Below are positions 16,988-26,334 of a stretch of 64,000 nucleotides of DNA, piece by piece. The DNA is from Sphingomonas sp. UV9 (GTDB lineage: Bacteria; Pseudomonadota; Alphaproteobacteria; Sphingomonadales; Sphingomonadaceae). A program made the position numbers and the translations under genes. The notes beneath the pieces were generated by a model. The model ran no database searches. It saw only the letters and a list, made by a program, of their open reading frames with translations, and was not told the DNA's origin. Position 1 is the stretch's first letter, and each line of letters opens with the position of its first letter. Location of the stretch: the NCBI RefSeq assembly GCF_004101245.1, contig NZ_SCIN01000002.1, positions 124,001-188,000 of the forward strand. The letters run 5' to 3'.

Positions 16988-17695
16988 ATGAAGGACCGCG
17001 CGGCGCGAGCGCCGAAACAGTCGACGACCAAGGCGGACCAGCGCGCCGCCATGATGGAGCAGATTTTCGACGCTGCCGAAGAACTATTCTCTCGCCATGG
17101 TCTTTACGGCGTGACGCTGAAGGAGGTCGCGCAGAAGGTTGGCGTTCATCAATCGCTCCTGCATTACTATTTCAAGGATAAGAAAGAGTTGTTCGACGCG
17201 GTGATCGCGAGGCGGGCGCCTGTGACGATCGAGCGGCGTCTGGCTGCACTCGATGCCTACGAAAAGCATGCGGCAGGCGCGATTACCGTCGAGGGCGCGT
17301 TGCACGCCTATCTCGACGTCGACCTCGAACTGCACGGGGGCGGCGACGAGGGCTGGCGGAATTACGGCCAGCTAGGTGCGCAGATGAGCAACACCGCCGA
17401 ATGGGGCGCCGAACTGATGGATACGCACTTTGACGCGGTCGTCTTGCGGTTGATCGACCTGCTTCAGCAGGCCTTGCCGGACTGCCCTCGCGATGATCTG
17501 TTCTGGGGCTATCACTTCGTTACCGGCGGACTGATGCTGACGCTTGGCCGAACCGGTCGCATCGACAAGCTATCGGGCGGACTGTGCCGATCGGACGACT
17601 TCGAGGCGGTGAAGGAACGCATGGCGCGATTCATGGCGGCCGGTTTCCAAGCGACCTGCGCGGCGCGCGTGACGGAACTCCGAGGGCGAGAATGA
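16988..17695 (+). CDS. TetR-family transcriptional regulator, 235 aa
   Basis: The N-terminal helix-turn-helix is clear: IFDAAEELFSRHGLYGVTLKEVAQ, then VHQSLLHYYFKDKKELFDAV. The C-terminal ligand domain contains a TetR_C-type end. The ATG at 16988 is used; the frame opens earlier at a TTG. It closes the receptor-transporter-ligase operon and is the best candidate to bind the inverted repeats in front of both receptor genes. The inducer may be an acyl-CoA or the free acid. The 285 bp after it hold no gene I can support. Confidence 0.85.
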   Translation: MKDRAARAPKQSTTKADQRAAMMEQIFDAAEELFSRHGLYGVTLKEVAQKVGVHQSLLHYYFKDKKELFDAVIARRAPVTIERRLAALDAYEKHAAGAITVEGALHAYLDVDLELHGGGDEGWRNYGQLGAQMSNTAEWGAELMDTHFDAVVLRLIDLLQQALPDCPRDDLFWGYHFVTGGLMLTLGRTGRIDKLSGGLCRSDDFEAVKERMARFMAAGFQATCAARVTELRGRE

Positions 17696-17980
17696 CGATT
17701 ATGCTGCGGGCGATGGTAGGCTGATGGCGAATGCGTTCGGTCTGGCTATCGCGCCTGCCGCGGCAGAGTAGCGCGCGGGCGCGTTGGGGCGACCGTGGAC
17801 CGAACCGTCGGCGGTACCGTCCAGCGTCGCGACCCAATCCGAACGTCTCTGCGCTGTTTACTAAGTACACTGTGGCTGGACGACGACCGCGTCCGCCCAA
17901 TGTCGCGCGTCATCCGGTCATGCTGGAAACGGTGCGCACCGCGCCCGATGCGCTGTCCGTGCACTATAGAGGCTCGATGC

Positions 17981-19147
17981 TTAGCGGACGTCGTTGGCAG
18001 CCTGCCACGCAGCGACGCGATCGACCGCGTCGCGACGCAGTGCACCGTAGAACATGCCGTAATCGTTGAGATGATAGCTGCCAAAAATCAGGCTCAGCTT
18101 GTCCGAGAAGGCCGAGGTTTCGGACCACGGCACGTCCACTTCGAGCAGGGAGGCGCGGCAGACGGCGCCAGTCAGGTGCCGTGTCAGCGGCGGTAGTGAT
18201 TTGGCGGCATGCCCGAAGGGCGCTGTCGGGAAGGGCAGGCTGCCGGGATTGGCTTCGGCCTGCGCCGCGCCTGCGCGCCGCCCGGTCAGCGGGTTGACGC
18301 AGACGGCATCGGGCTTGCCGTCGACGACGAGAGCGCCGCGCCACCAATAGGTCTTGCCGTCGACGATCATCCGCGCACCGCTGCGGCCGGTCTCGCTGGT
18401 ATTGTAGGATAGCACGCAGCCAGTCTGACGCGCATCGTCGCAGACCGGCAGGCCAACCGCGCGCAGCGTATCGGGGACATAGCCGCCGATCAAATAGGCC
18501 GCGACCAACTGCCGCTTGAGCGGTGTCTTCAGGATTTCCTCCTGCAGAAGCCGGATCGCGTGCGCAGTGCCTTGGCTGTGCGACGCGATGATGAATGGGC
18601 GGCCGTGATTCTGATGCGCGACATAATTGCGGAAGGCGCGCGCAATATCGCCATAGGCGATCTCCATTGCGGCCGGCGTCTTCAGCGCCGCAAGCGTCGC
18701 CTGGCGATAGCGCGGCGCATAGAGGCGGCAACAACCATTGAACGCGCTCACCTGGCCGAGCAGAACTGCAGGATAGAGCGGCGCAGCGGTATCGGAGGCA
18801 TCGAACCGCGCGTTCCACACCGGGCTGCCACTGAAGGTGGTCGGATGCACGAAGAACACGTCCGCCGGCGCGGCGCGTTCGTCGACTGCACGCATACCGG
18901 GCGGCGTGGAACGCTCGAGCCCGTCGCGTCCAGGAAAGGCCAGCCAAGCCGCACGCGCCGCATAATCCGGGGCCGGCGGTGGCGTGCTCGCCGCGAAGGG
19001 CGTTGCGGGACCGCGCATGCTGACGACGAAACCCCAGCCGCCGATCGCGGTGAACGTTGCCAGCAGCAGCACGACGACGGCGCCGAAACAGCCGAACCCG
19101 AGCCGGATCCAGCGGCGTTTCGGCGCCGACCGCCATGCAACGGTCAC
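17981..19147 (-). CDS. DUF3089 alpha/beta-hydrolase-like protein, membrane-anchored, 388 aa
   Basis: One membrane helix near residues 15-40 (FGCFGAVVVLLLATFTAIGGW) anchors the protein with the domain outside. VFFVHPTTFSG, FIIASHSQGTAHAIRLL (nucleophile elbow with serine) and LIGGYVPD are DUF3089 landmarks. GTG at 19147 is the preferred start: it overlaps the GH1 stop as GTGA, while the longer frame would run through the GH1 gene. It is the last gene of the esterase-glycosidase operon. It probably hydrolyses an ester; the substrate is unknown. Confidence 0.75.
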   Translation of the reverse strand: MTVAWRSAPKRRWIRLGFGCFGAVVVLLLATFTAIGGWGFVVSMRGPATPFAASTPPPAPDYAARAAWLAFPGRDGLERSTPPGMRAVDERAAPADVFFVHPTTFSGSPVWNARFDASDTAAPLYPAVLLGQVSAFNGCCRLYAPRYRQATLAALKTPAAMEIAYGDIARAFRNYVAHQNHGRPFIIASHSQGTAHAIRLLQEEILKTPLKRQLVAAYLIGGYVPDTLRAVGLPVCDDARQTGCVLSYNTSETGRSGARMIVDGKTYWWRGALVVDGKPDAVCVNPLTGRRAGAAQAEANPGSLPFPTAPFGHAAKSLPPLTRHLTGAVCRASLLEVDVPWSETSAFSDKLSLIFGSYHLNDYGMFYGALRRDAVDRVAAWQAANDVR

Positions 19148-20457
19148 AGTCGGTTCGCTCGCGCGTGCGCCGCCAGCGTACGCGCGCTCGGCTTGAGGGT
19201 CCGCTTGAACGTCTTGCGATCGACCGCGACCAGCCCGAACTGCTTGGCATAGCCCGAGGTCCACTCGAAATTGTCGAGCAGCGACCAGTATAGGTAGCCC
19301 TTCACGTCGATCCCGTCAGCGATGCACTTGGCGACCTCGGCAACCGTGTCGTTGATGAATTTCACGCGAACCGCATCGTCGGTGGTGCCGATACCGGTCT
19401 CGGTCAGATAGATCGGTCGACCGATATGCTCTGCGGCGTAGCGTAGGCAGGCGCCGATCGCGTGCGGGTAATTCTCGTATCCCATGTCGGTGAGCGGAAC
19501 GCTGCCGTCGGGCGGCAACAAGCCCTTGTCGCCGATGCGAAGCCGCGAATAGGTCTGCACCCCGACGAAATCGGATTGCCGCGCCGCTTCGATCCAGCCG
19601 CCGTACATGGTCTCCTCTGCCTGTGTGGCGCGATTGTTGGGGCCGACGCCTTGAATTTCCTGCATCGACAGCGTCACGCCCACCGGGAAGTTGCCGGGGC
19701 CGGCCTTGATCGCCGCCTGTCCCTTGATGTGCGCGTCGAGCATTACCCTGCTGATCTTCTCGGGATCGCCGAACAGCATCGCCGAGAATCGTGGCGAATT
19801 GGTGCGCCGCGCCGCCGCGGCGATCATCGCACGCGCGTTTTCGGCCGCAGCATCGCTCGCGAACCGTGGCAGGACCTTGCGCAGCAGGACTATGTTCGCC
19901 TCGTTGAAGGTCGAGGCCATGCCGATAAGCGGCCCGAGCTTCTCGGTCGCGCGCGCGCAGAAGCGTGCGAACAGGTCGGCGCCGTCCGCCACTTCGAAAC
20001 CGCCGCGCATGGCGAACCACAATGGTACGGTGAAATGGTTGTAGGTGACGATCGGCAGCAGCTTGCGCGCGTGGCATGCCTCCAGCACACGTACATAGTG
20101 GTCGAGCACAGCCTCGGAAAACATGCCCTCGACCGGCTCGATACGCGCCCATTCGATGCCGAAGCGGTAGCAGTTGAGCCCGAGGCTCGCGGCGATATCT
20201 AGGTCCTCCTCGTAGCGATCATAGCTGTCGCAGCCATCGCCCGACGGATCCTTGAACGCGGTCGGCGTGATCGTTTCGAGCAGCCAGCTATCCGACGCGG
20301 TGTTGTTGCCCTCGCTCTGGTGCGCCGAGATCGCGGTGCCCCACAGGAAATCCTTCGGCGCCGCCCGCGCGGCGGTCGTCGTCGTGGCGGTACCGCCGAC
20401 GGCGAGCAGGCCTGCGGCACCGGCAACGATCTGCCGCCTAGTTGGATTCACGCCCAT
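19144..20457 (-). CDS. GH1 family glycosidase with Tat-type signal, 437 aa
   Basis: The signal peptide has twin arginines (PTRRQIVAGAAGLLAVGG), so export is by the Tat route. GH1 landmarks are DFLWGTAISAHQSEG at the start of the barrel, YRFGIEWARIEP, the acid/base glutamate in TFNEAN, the nucleophile glutamate in LTETGIG, and TSGYAKQFGLV at the end. Both glutamates are present, but the normal NEP and TENG contexts are altered, so specificity may be unusual. The start at 20457 has GGGAGA 6 bases upstream; an ATG at 20463 is possible. It lies 41 bp after the esterase. Confidence 0.9.
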   Translation of the reverse strand: MGVNPTRRQIVAGAAGLLAVGGTATTTTAARAAPKDFLWGTAISAHQSEGNNTASDSWLLETITPTAFKDPSGDGCDSYDRYEEDLDIAASLGLNCYRFGIEWARIEPVEGMFSEAVLDHYVRVLEACHARKLLPIVTYNHFTVPLWFAMRGGFEVADGADLFARFCARATEKLGPLIGMASTFNEANIVLLRKVLPRFASDAAAENARAMIAAAARRTNSPRFSAMLFGDPEKISRVMLDAHIKGQAAIKAGPGNFPVGVTLSMQEIQGVGPNNRATQAEETMYGGWIEAARQSDFVGVQTYSRLRIGDKGLLPPDGSVPLTDMGYENYPHAIGACLRYAAEHIGRPIYLTETGIGTTDDAVRVKFINDTVAEVAKCIADGIDVKGYLYWSLLDNFEWTSGYAKQFGLVAVDRKTFKRTLKPSARTLAAHARANRL

Positions 20458-20498
20458 CTTCATTCTCCCGTCATCATGCAGCATGGTTCGAAGTCCCA

Positions 20499-22034
20499 TC
20501 ACGGTGTTGGGGTCGCTGCCCATTTCTTCACGGCATCCGCCATCGCCACCGCCTTGGCACGCTCCTGGACCGGCTGGAGACGCCTGGCCTCCGTCTTCGC
20601 ACCACCTAGTGCGAGGTAGGTGGTCGGCAGGCTCGTCGCGCCGGGCCAGCGCGGCGCACCGTCCCCGTTGGGATCGCCGGTCGTCGCGAAGCGGACCCAA
20701 TAGTCGCCCGTCATCTTCGCGACGGCGGTATCCCGCGCATCCCAGCGATCCCCGACGGGCTTGGTGCCGAACACATATTGCATCTCCTCGCCATGCCCGG
20801 TCCCGGACGAACCCGCGCGCTGATCGATGGCCACCTGATCGAAATAATAGACGAACGCCTTGTTGCCGTTTGCCGCATGCCGATCGGCTATCGCGAAAGA
20901 GGGCAGTACGAACCCTGCATCCTCGGCGAGGTCGATAGCGGCGGTGGCGGCCGGTTTACCGGTCATCGCGACATAGCCTCGCAGCAACTCGGGGAAGTCG
21001 TTTCCGAGTAGCGTCTTCGCCGCCGCCTCTGTCATCCCGCCCAGCGTTGATTCGTTCGAATTGCCGCCGATGAGTAGCGGAATCCGCATCTCCTCGTTGT
21101 GGTAGAACGGATCGCCGGGGCTACGCGTGACGACCTTGCCGTCGATGAACGGGAAGGCGCGACCATTCTTCACCACGTCCGCCAGCGGGATCGCGCGAAG
21201 CTGCGCCGCAGTCACGGACTTGAGGCCCAGGCTGTCAGTCCACATCTCGCCGACCTTCTCGGCATTGAGCGCGCCGCCGCGGATCGGAAACAGCGCGCTG
21301 CTGCCCGATCCAGATTCCGAGACCGCCTTGTGGAACAGGCCCTCGGCGGCTGGCGACCCCATCAGGATCTGAATGCTGCCCGCACCAGCCGACTCGCCGA
21401 ACACCGTCACGTTGCCGGCATCACCACCGAAACCGGCGATATTGCGCTTCACCCACTTGAGCGCCGCGATATTGTCCATGATGCCGTAATTGCCGAGTAG
21501 GCCGCTCGGATCTTCGCGGGTCAACGCCGGGTGCGCGAAGAAGCCGAGCCGGCCGAGACGGTAGTTGACCGTGACGATCACAGCGCCGCGCTGCGCCAGC
21601 GCCCCTCCGTCATACAGCGGCACGCTCGCTCCGCCATAGGTGAACCCGCCGCCGTGGATGAAGACCATCACCGGGTATTTGCCGGCGCGCGTGGGTCGCC
21701 AGACGTTGAGGAACAGGCAGTCCTCGCTCTGGGAACCGACCTGCGCCCATGGCTCCTTGTGCTCGGGCCCCTGTGGGCAGGCGGCACCGAAACCACGCGC
21801 TTCGCGCACGCCGCTCCATGGTATCGGCGGAAGTGGCGCCTTCCAGCGCAGGTTGCCGGCCGGTGGTGTGGCGAAGGGAATGCCTTTGAAGACCGTGAGC
21901 GGCCCTTCGAGCGTGCCCGCGACCGAGCCCGTCTCGATGCGTACGGGTGCAGACAGCGCCTGGGCCGATGCGCCACCGGCGAGCGCGCCAGCTAGCGCCA
22001 TCGCAAGCAGGAAGCGAAACATCATGAAATCCAT
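20499..22034 (-). CDS. Type-B carboxylesterase, secreted, 511 aa
   Basis: Signal peptide cleaved after ASAQ. COesterase motifs in order: GIPFATPPAGNLRWKAP, SEDCLFLNVW, VFIHGGGFTYGG (oxyanion hole), TVFGESAGAGS with the nucleophile serine, a Glu in NESTLGG, and the catalytic His in GTGHGEEM. It hydrolyses carboxylic esters in the periplasm. It precedes the GH1 enzyme in one operon, so the substrate may be an acylated glycoside. A possible own promoter lies immediately upstream. Confidence 0.92.
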   Translation of the reverse strand: MDFMMFRFLLAMALAGALAGGASAQALSAPVRIETGSVAGTLEGPLTVFKGIPFATPPAGNLRWKAPLPPIPWSGVREARGFGAACPQGPEHKEPWAQVGSQSEDCLFLNVWRPTRAGKYPVMVFIHGGGFTYGGASVPLYDGGALAQRGAVIVTVNYRLGRLGFFAHPALTREDPSGLLGNYGIMDNIAALKWVKRNIAGFGGDAGNVTVFGESAGAGSIQILMGSPAAEGLFHKAVSESGSGSSALFPIRGGALNAEKVGEMWTDSLGLKSVTAAQLRAIPLADVVKNGRAFPFIDGKVVTRSPGDPFYHNEEMRIPLLIGGNSNESTLGGMTEAAAKTLLGNDFPELLRGYVAMTGKPAATAAIDLAEDAGFVLPSFAIADRHAANGNKAFVYYFDQVAIDQRAGSSGTGHGEEMQYVFGTKPVGDRWDARDTAVAKMTGDYWVRFATTGDPNGDGAPRWPGATSLPTTYLALGGAKTEARRLQPVQERAKAVAMADAVKKWAATPTP

Positions 22035-22092
22035 CTCCTTCGATATGCGTCCCGTCGAGCCCGCCCGCGATCCGTCGTCGCATCGCTAAAAT

Positions 22093-22113
22093 ACTGGCTC
22101 ATAAACTAGTCAA
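22093..22113 (-). promoter_or_regulatory. Possible promoter and inverted repeat upstream of the carboxylesterase
   Basis: On the minus strand TTGACT overlaps the repeat ACTAGT-TTATGA-GCCAGT, whose outer arms are partly complementary. It lies 60-80 bp before the esterase start, directly at the broken end of the GH13 remnant. It differs from the receptor operator. Evidence is limited to the pattern. Confidence 0.3.
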
Positions 22114-22389
22114 CGCGCGCTTCGACTTGCAGCGAGGGGCTGATCCGCGTCAGCCAGATCGCATCGATTCCTAGCCAACGGAACTCGTCCAAGAGCCGGA
22201 TGATGCCGTTGAGATGGCCGATCCGTCGCCGCCCCCATCTTCGAAACTGCGCGAATGGATCCCGTAGAGGACGGCGCCGGATCACCAGGACGACGCGGGT
22301 CGGGCCCACGACTGCGTCTGGATTTGGGGGGACGCGCTGCCCAGCAGCAGCGCCACGCAGACGGATCGGACATGTCGGTAGGCGCCCAT
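22106..22389 (-). pseudogene. Decayed, truncated GH13 alpha-glucosidase
   Basis: An ATG 13 bp after the receptor 2 stop opens a frame with a signal-like start (MGAYRHVRSVCVALLLGS). After an in-frame TGA it continues SGAVLYGIHSRSFEDGGGDG, the GH13 N-terminal block (normally GAVIYQIYPRSFxDSNGDG). One base is missing after GGCGACGG. The next frame then reads IGHLNGIIRLLDEFRWLGIDAIWL (residues given for position), the next GH13 block. Coding ends at a TAG and the rest of the roughly 500-residue enzyme is gone. So there is one nonsense codon, one frameshift and one large deletion. Confidence 0.8.
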
Positions 22390-22402
22390 GCTATGATCCG
22401 GT

Positions 22403-24703
22403 TCAAAACCGGTAGGTTCCGCTCAGACCGATCGTCCGGACGGAATTATAGCCCCAGGACTGCTGGATGGAGGGTACGCGGCGTAGGACCGTATCGAACG
22501 AATCGTACGCGATGAAAGTCGGTATCCGCTTGTCCGTGCAGTTCTTGCAGAAGATCGAAACCTCGAACGCGTCCGACGTCCGCACGCCGATGCTTCCGCC
22601 CAGCATGTCGTACGCGCCCAGCCTCGTCAGCGGCGAGCCGTTCGACGAAAAGTTCACGGAAGAGCGGTGCGCCCAGTTTCCCTCGACGAACGGCGTCCAA
22701 CGACCGATCGCCGGCGCCTCATAGACGACCTGCAGGCTTGATGAGAAACGGGCGGATGCCGGCGTGCGGAGACCTGCTGCATCGAAGGTGCCGTTGGGCA
22801 GGCAGTTCGGTTGGCCAAGATAGCAGGCTGCGCCCACGAAGGACCTGAACCGGGAATCGAGCCATGTCGCACCGGCGTTGAGCGTCACGCCGCGCAGCGG
22901 CCGGGCGTTGGCCGTGATCTCTACGCCCTGCGACCGGACCCGGCCGGCGTTCCGTGTCGCGACCACACCGCTTGCCACGTCGAGCGCCTGGACCTGGAAG
23001 CCCTTGAACAGCTCACGGAAGGCCGACAGGTTGAGCCGCAGGCGACGGTCGAACAGCGTCGACTTCAGGCCGAGTTCGATGTCGCCTACGGTTTCGGGGC
23101 CTATGACGAGATCCTGGCCGACCTGGGCGAACATCGTATTGAACGACGGTCCCTTATAACCGCGGCTGTAGGTCGCGTAGGCGGTGATGCCAGGCGTCAC
23201 GTCATATTGCGTGCCGAGCTTCCAGCTGAAATCGGTGTTGCTGTATGTCTGGCGCGCAGGTGGCGTGCGCGGACCGAGCGTGATCTGGTAGGGAAAGCGG
23301 TTTTGACGCGTGTTAAGCGTGATGCGGTCATTGGTGACGCGGCCGCCAGCGATCAACTGGAGTTCCGGCGTCACGTGATATTGAAACTGGCCGAAGCCCG
23401 CGAGGCTGCGCAGCGTCTGGCGATACAGGCCGTCGCGGCCGACATAGTTCGGGACAGCAGTTCCTGCGGAGCCTTGCAGGATAACGTCCGCTTGGAGCTC
23501 CGAGTAGAAGCCGTAGGCGCCGATCTGCCCGTCGATGGGACCCCCAGGCGCCAAAGCAAGACGCAGCTCGTTCGAATATTGATCGTACTGCGATTGATTG
23601 GTGTTGATATTGAGAAGGTTCGCGGAGGTGCCGTCCGTATCCAGATTGAGATCGAGATCGAATCCGCGCCACGCGGCGATATTGCTCAGTGTCAAACGCT
23701 CGCCGATTTCCTGGCTGGCATTTATCGAGATGCCATAGGTATCGACGCTGCGCGACATGTCGGCATCCGCGCCATATCGCAAATTTTCCGGCCCCGGAAC
23801 GACGCCGTCGCGCCCCGACAGAGCTGGCGCGATCGCACCGTTCGAAGGTGCGGCGCGGTAGGTGCGATCGAAGATGCCGCCGATGCCGCGTTCTCGGCTA
23901 TAATCGCCGATCGCATAGATGCTCGTTCCATCGGTAGGCTCGTAGAGGATCTTCGCGCGGATTGCGGTGCGCGTCTGGTCCTGTTCGAGACGGTCGGGCG
24001 ATCCCGCGACATGCTGCGCGATCGGGTTCTGCATCGAATGCAGCCCGTTCACGCGAATGGCCAGATCGCTGGAGAGCGGTAAATTGATCATTCCGCGCGC
24101 GATGATTCCGAAACCGTCACCGGGCACCGTGTCACGTTCGTTAAGTTCGATGTTCGCGCTGCCTTCGATGCGGCGCAGGTTCGGCCGGTTGCTTACGATG
24201 TTCAGCAGCCCGGCCGAGGCGTTGCGACCGAACAGCAATCCCTGCGGCCCCTGCAACACCTCGACCCTTGCAATGTCGTCGAGGATGCCGTTGCTCATGA
24301 ACAGCGGCACACCAAGCGATACCTCGTCGACCGCGACCCCGACGCTGGAGTCGATGTTGGCGGAGAACACGGTGCTGCCGACCCCACGGATCGTGAAGGA
24401 GTTGTCGCCCCCCGTCTGAAAGCCGGGGACCGCCGCCGTCAGCTGCGTAAGATCGTAGATCTTGCGTGATTGGAGATCCTCTCCGCTGACCACAGCGATG
24501 GAAACCGGAACAGACCGCAGATCCTGGCGGACACGCTGCGCGGTTACGACGATCTCACCCACGGCCTGATCATCGGCCGGCGAGTTCGACGACGCGGCTT
24601 CGGCTCGATCGGAAGAGGGCGTTCGCTGGGCGTCTGCGCGCGATGGCTGCGCGACCGCCGCGGTGCCGGCCAAGAATAGAGCTGCCCAACGACCATTGAT
24701 CAT
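22403..24703 (-). CDS. TonB-dependent outer-membrane receptor, 766 aa
   Basis: The ATG at 24703 begins a signal peptide (INGRWAALFLAGTAAVAQ) and follows GGAGAGG. The TonB-box-like segment is EIVVTAQRV, and the plug carries FTIRGVGSTVF, IARVEVLQGPQGLLFGRNASAGLLNIVS. The barrel ends in GLSGTYRF with the terminal Phe. It is in a different subfamily branch from receptor 1 by sequence but shares the operator motif. It heads an operon: GH13 remnant, carboxylesterase, GH1, DUF3089. It probably brings the glycosidic substrate into the periplasm. Confidence 0.9.
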   Translation of the reverse strand: MINGRWAALFLAGTAAVAQPSRADAQRTPSSDRAEAASSNSPADDQAVGEIVVTAQRVRQDLRSVPVSIAVVSGEDLQSRKIYDLTQLTAAVPGFQTGGDNSFTIRGVGSTVFSANIDSSVGVAVDEVSLGVPLFMSNGILDDIARVEVLQGPQGLLFGRNASAGLLNIVSNRPNLRRIEGSANIELNERDTVPGDGFGIIARGMINLPLSSDLAIRVNGLHSMQNPIAQHVAGSPDRLEQDQTRTAIRAKILYEPTDGTSIYAIGDYSRERGIGGIFDRTYRAAPSNGAIAPALSGRDGVVPGPENLRYGADADMSRSVDTYGISINASQEIGERLTLSNIAAWRGFDLDLNLDTDGTSANLLNINTNQSQYDQYSNELRLALAPGGPIDGQIGAYGFYSELQADVILQGSAGTAVPNYVGRDGLYRQTLRSLAGFGQFQYHVTPELQLIAGGRVTNDRITLNTRQNRFPYQITLGPRTPPARQTYSNTDFSWKLGTQYDVTPGITAYATYSRGYKGPSFNTMFAQVGQDLVIGPETVGDIELGLKSTLFDRRLRLNLSAFRELFKGFQVQALDVASGVVATRNAGRVRSQGVEITANARPLRGVTLNAGATWLDSRFRSFVGAACYLGQPNCLPNGTFDAAGLRTPASARFSSSLQVVYEAPAIGRWTPFVEGNWAHRSSVNFSSNGSPLTRLGAYDMLGGSIGVRTSDAFEVSIFCKNCTDKRIPTFIAYDSFDTVLRRVPSIQQSWGYNSVRTIGLSGTYRF

Positions 24704-24826
24704 GATGTCCTCTCCCGCCGCGACGTCCGTCGCGTTCGTGTGCGCGTCGTTCCCGGCCAGTCGTAACAAAAGGCCTTCGCTTCGCTTGCATACGAGACGT
24801 GACAGATCGTGTTGGCGAGTCAAGAC

Positions 24827-24844
24827 TAATTAATACATCAATGA
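24827..24844 (+). promoter_or_regulatory. Inverted-repeat operator shared by both TonB receptor genes, copy 2
   Basis: TAATTAATACATCAATGA matches the copy at 11710-11727 at 15 of 18 positions, with the differences in or next to the spacer. On the minus strand it lies two bases before TTGACT, about 125 bp upstream of receptor 2. Both copies abut a TTGAC box, in opposite orientation relative to transcription, as expected for a palindromic site. Confidence 0.6.
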
Positions 24845-25399
24845 ACATTGTGGAGATCGCAAGGTTGCTGCCGCTTGACTGACGGCGACGCAGTCTCGAC
24901 GGAACAGCGTCGGCTACGCGACAACGCGGGCGCGACAGCGATCATGGCACCGACCTCGCTTTTGGAGGTCGCCGAGGAACTGAAAGTCGAGACGGGCGAC
25001 GCTCTGCTCATCAGGGCGCGAGTGGCTCTATCGGGCATGTCGAGGTAATCTCGCCAAGCTATCAGGTCCCGGAGCGCTGGCCATCGCGTTGGGGGAGGAT
25101 GAGGTGAAGGCAGCGGGTGGTCTAAGCGCCGACGTCGCCATGGCCGGGAAGTCGTCGACGCCGGTACGGCTGCTTGGGCGCTCCGCCAGACAGGCTTACA
25201 AATTGCTCCCCTTCATTGCCGATCCAAGGCTGGAGGTCGCGATCCTGTCCGTTCGCGAGGTGGACGCATTGCATAGTCGCGAGCGGAAGAGACATCGTCG
25301 GTGATCGACATCCGCCTCGAACGTATCAGGCGGTGTTCGCCTGTCGGAATTCGTCCATAAGCCGGTCGATTGCGAGAGCTCGTTGCGAGGAAAAAGAGG
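24845..25399. other. Region without a supported gene
   Basis: 555 bp. Two short plus-strand frames (24848-25048 and 25089-25304) have protein-like stretches such as SLLEVAEELKVETGDALLIRA and LLPFIADPRLEVAILSVREV. Neither has a ribosome site or a family I know. They may be remnants of a disrupted gene. Confidence 0.4.
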
Positions 25400-25597
25400 C
25401 TAGAGCTTAAGGTTGCGTCGTTGCATTTCCGCCGCTGCGGCATCGCCAAGGGGCGTACGTGCACCACTGGGAAAGATGTCCGCCAGATCGAGCAGATCCT
25501 CGTCATTGAGTGCGGCGATCGACGCATGGATTGTGCCAAGGCAGGTCACAGCGCGGGCGCCCTCCTCAGTCATCCGTTTCAGACGTGTCTTCAGCAT
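25400..25597 (-). CDS. Small hypothetical protein, 65 aa
   Basis: Starts MLKTRLKRMTEEG, has a helical body (HASIAALNDEDLLDLADIF) and ends AAAAEMQRRNLKL. The C-terminal pattern (acidic pair, Leu-rich helix, EM-RRNL) recurs in the 110-aa protein at 48701-49033. A longer reading from a GTG at 25684 would overlap the IS remnant. The ribosome site is poor, but composition is coding-like. Confidence 0.5.
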   Translation of the reverse strand: MLKTRLKRMTEEGARAVTCLGTIHASIAALNDEDLLDLADIFPSGARTPLGDAAAAEMQRRNLKL

Positions 25598-25641
25598 TTG
25601 CGCGCGATAGCAGGGCGCGCGGTCAAATGGCAGTGCTCGGC

Positions 25642-26183
25642 TCAGGCGCATGGAATAGGCGACTGGCCTGGGGTTCGCATCCACGGCTCATCGGCCAAAT
25701 TTGTTTGTTCCGGGACCGGTACCGCTGAGCCATCCCTAAAATGGCTGCGTCCCGCGAGGCGCCGATCATCCGGAACGTCGTCCGAGTCGCTCGCAGTCTG
25801 TCTGAACCGACCCGGGCCAGCTAGCGCCTTGGTTTGTGAGTGACGCCGCCATATCGATGTTGGCTGCCACCGCATGATATCGATGTTCGGCTTCGGCCGG
25901 CGTTCATAAGGCGCCTTTGCGAGCGCATCCAGGACGAAGCTGTCATTTGCCGTCCTAATGACACACCATCCGATGATCCGGCGGGCATGGATTTGATGAC
26001 GGAGGCGACGTAGACGAACCCCGCCCAAGTCGCGACGTAGGTCGAGTCCGAAACCCACAGCATGTTCGGCGCTGGCGCAAAGAACGCCTGGCTGACGTAA
26101 GTGTGCGCGCACGGCGCAGTTTCATCGCTGACGGTCGCGCGCACCGGCTTGTCCCGGATGGACCTGACGTTCCGCCGCCTCAT
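25642..26183 (-). mobile_element. Remnant of an IS3-family insertion sequence, transposase OrfB fragment
   Basis: One frame reads IRDKPVRATVSDETAPC, then PAPNMLWVSDSTYVATWAGFVYVASVI, the DDE integrase core start of IS3 OrfB. A neighbouring frame continues ARRIIGWCVIRTANDSFVLDALAKAPYERRP. So there is at least one frameshift between 25980 and 26000. Later text (GSQHRYGGVTHKP) is a damaged form of the usual DRGSQYVSIRYTERL. OrfA, both terminal repeats and the C-terminus are not visible. It is inactive and separates the catabolic locus from the hydrolase operon. Confidence 0.8.
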
Positions 26184-26334
26184 AATCAGCCTCCGTGCCT
26201 CGATCCGCGACGATGCCCAAAAATTGCTGCCGGTAGTTTTTCCAGCCTTCGTTGCGGAAGCCGCGAACCTCGTTCGTAAGATCGAACATCATGTTGGTGT
26301 ACTCGGGAGTGATGCTATCCCAAGCGGCCTCGCG

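Noticed and set aside
17964..19250. Arg-rich 428-codon frame overlapping the DUF3089 gene
   Set aside because: Same strand, other frame; the DUF3089 reading has a membrane helix and nucleophile elbow.
22811..24082. 423-codon frame antisense to TonB receptor 2
   Set aside because: Runs opposite the receptor barrel, with no signal, ribosome site or motif.
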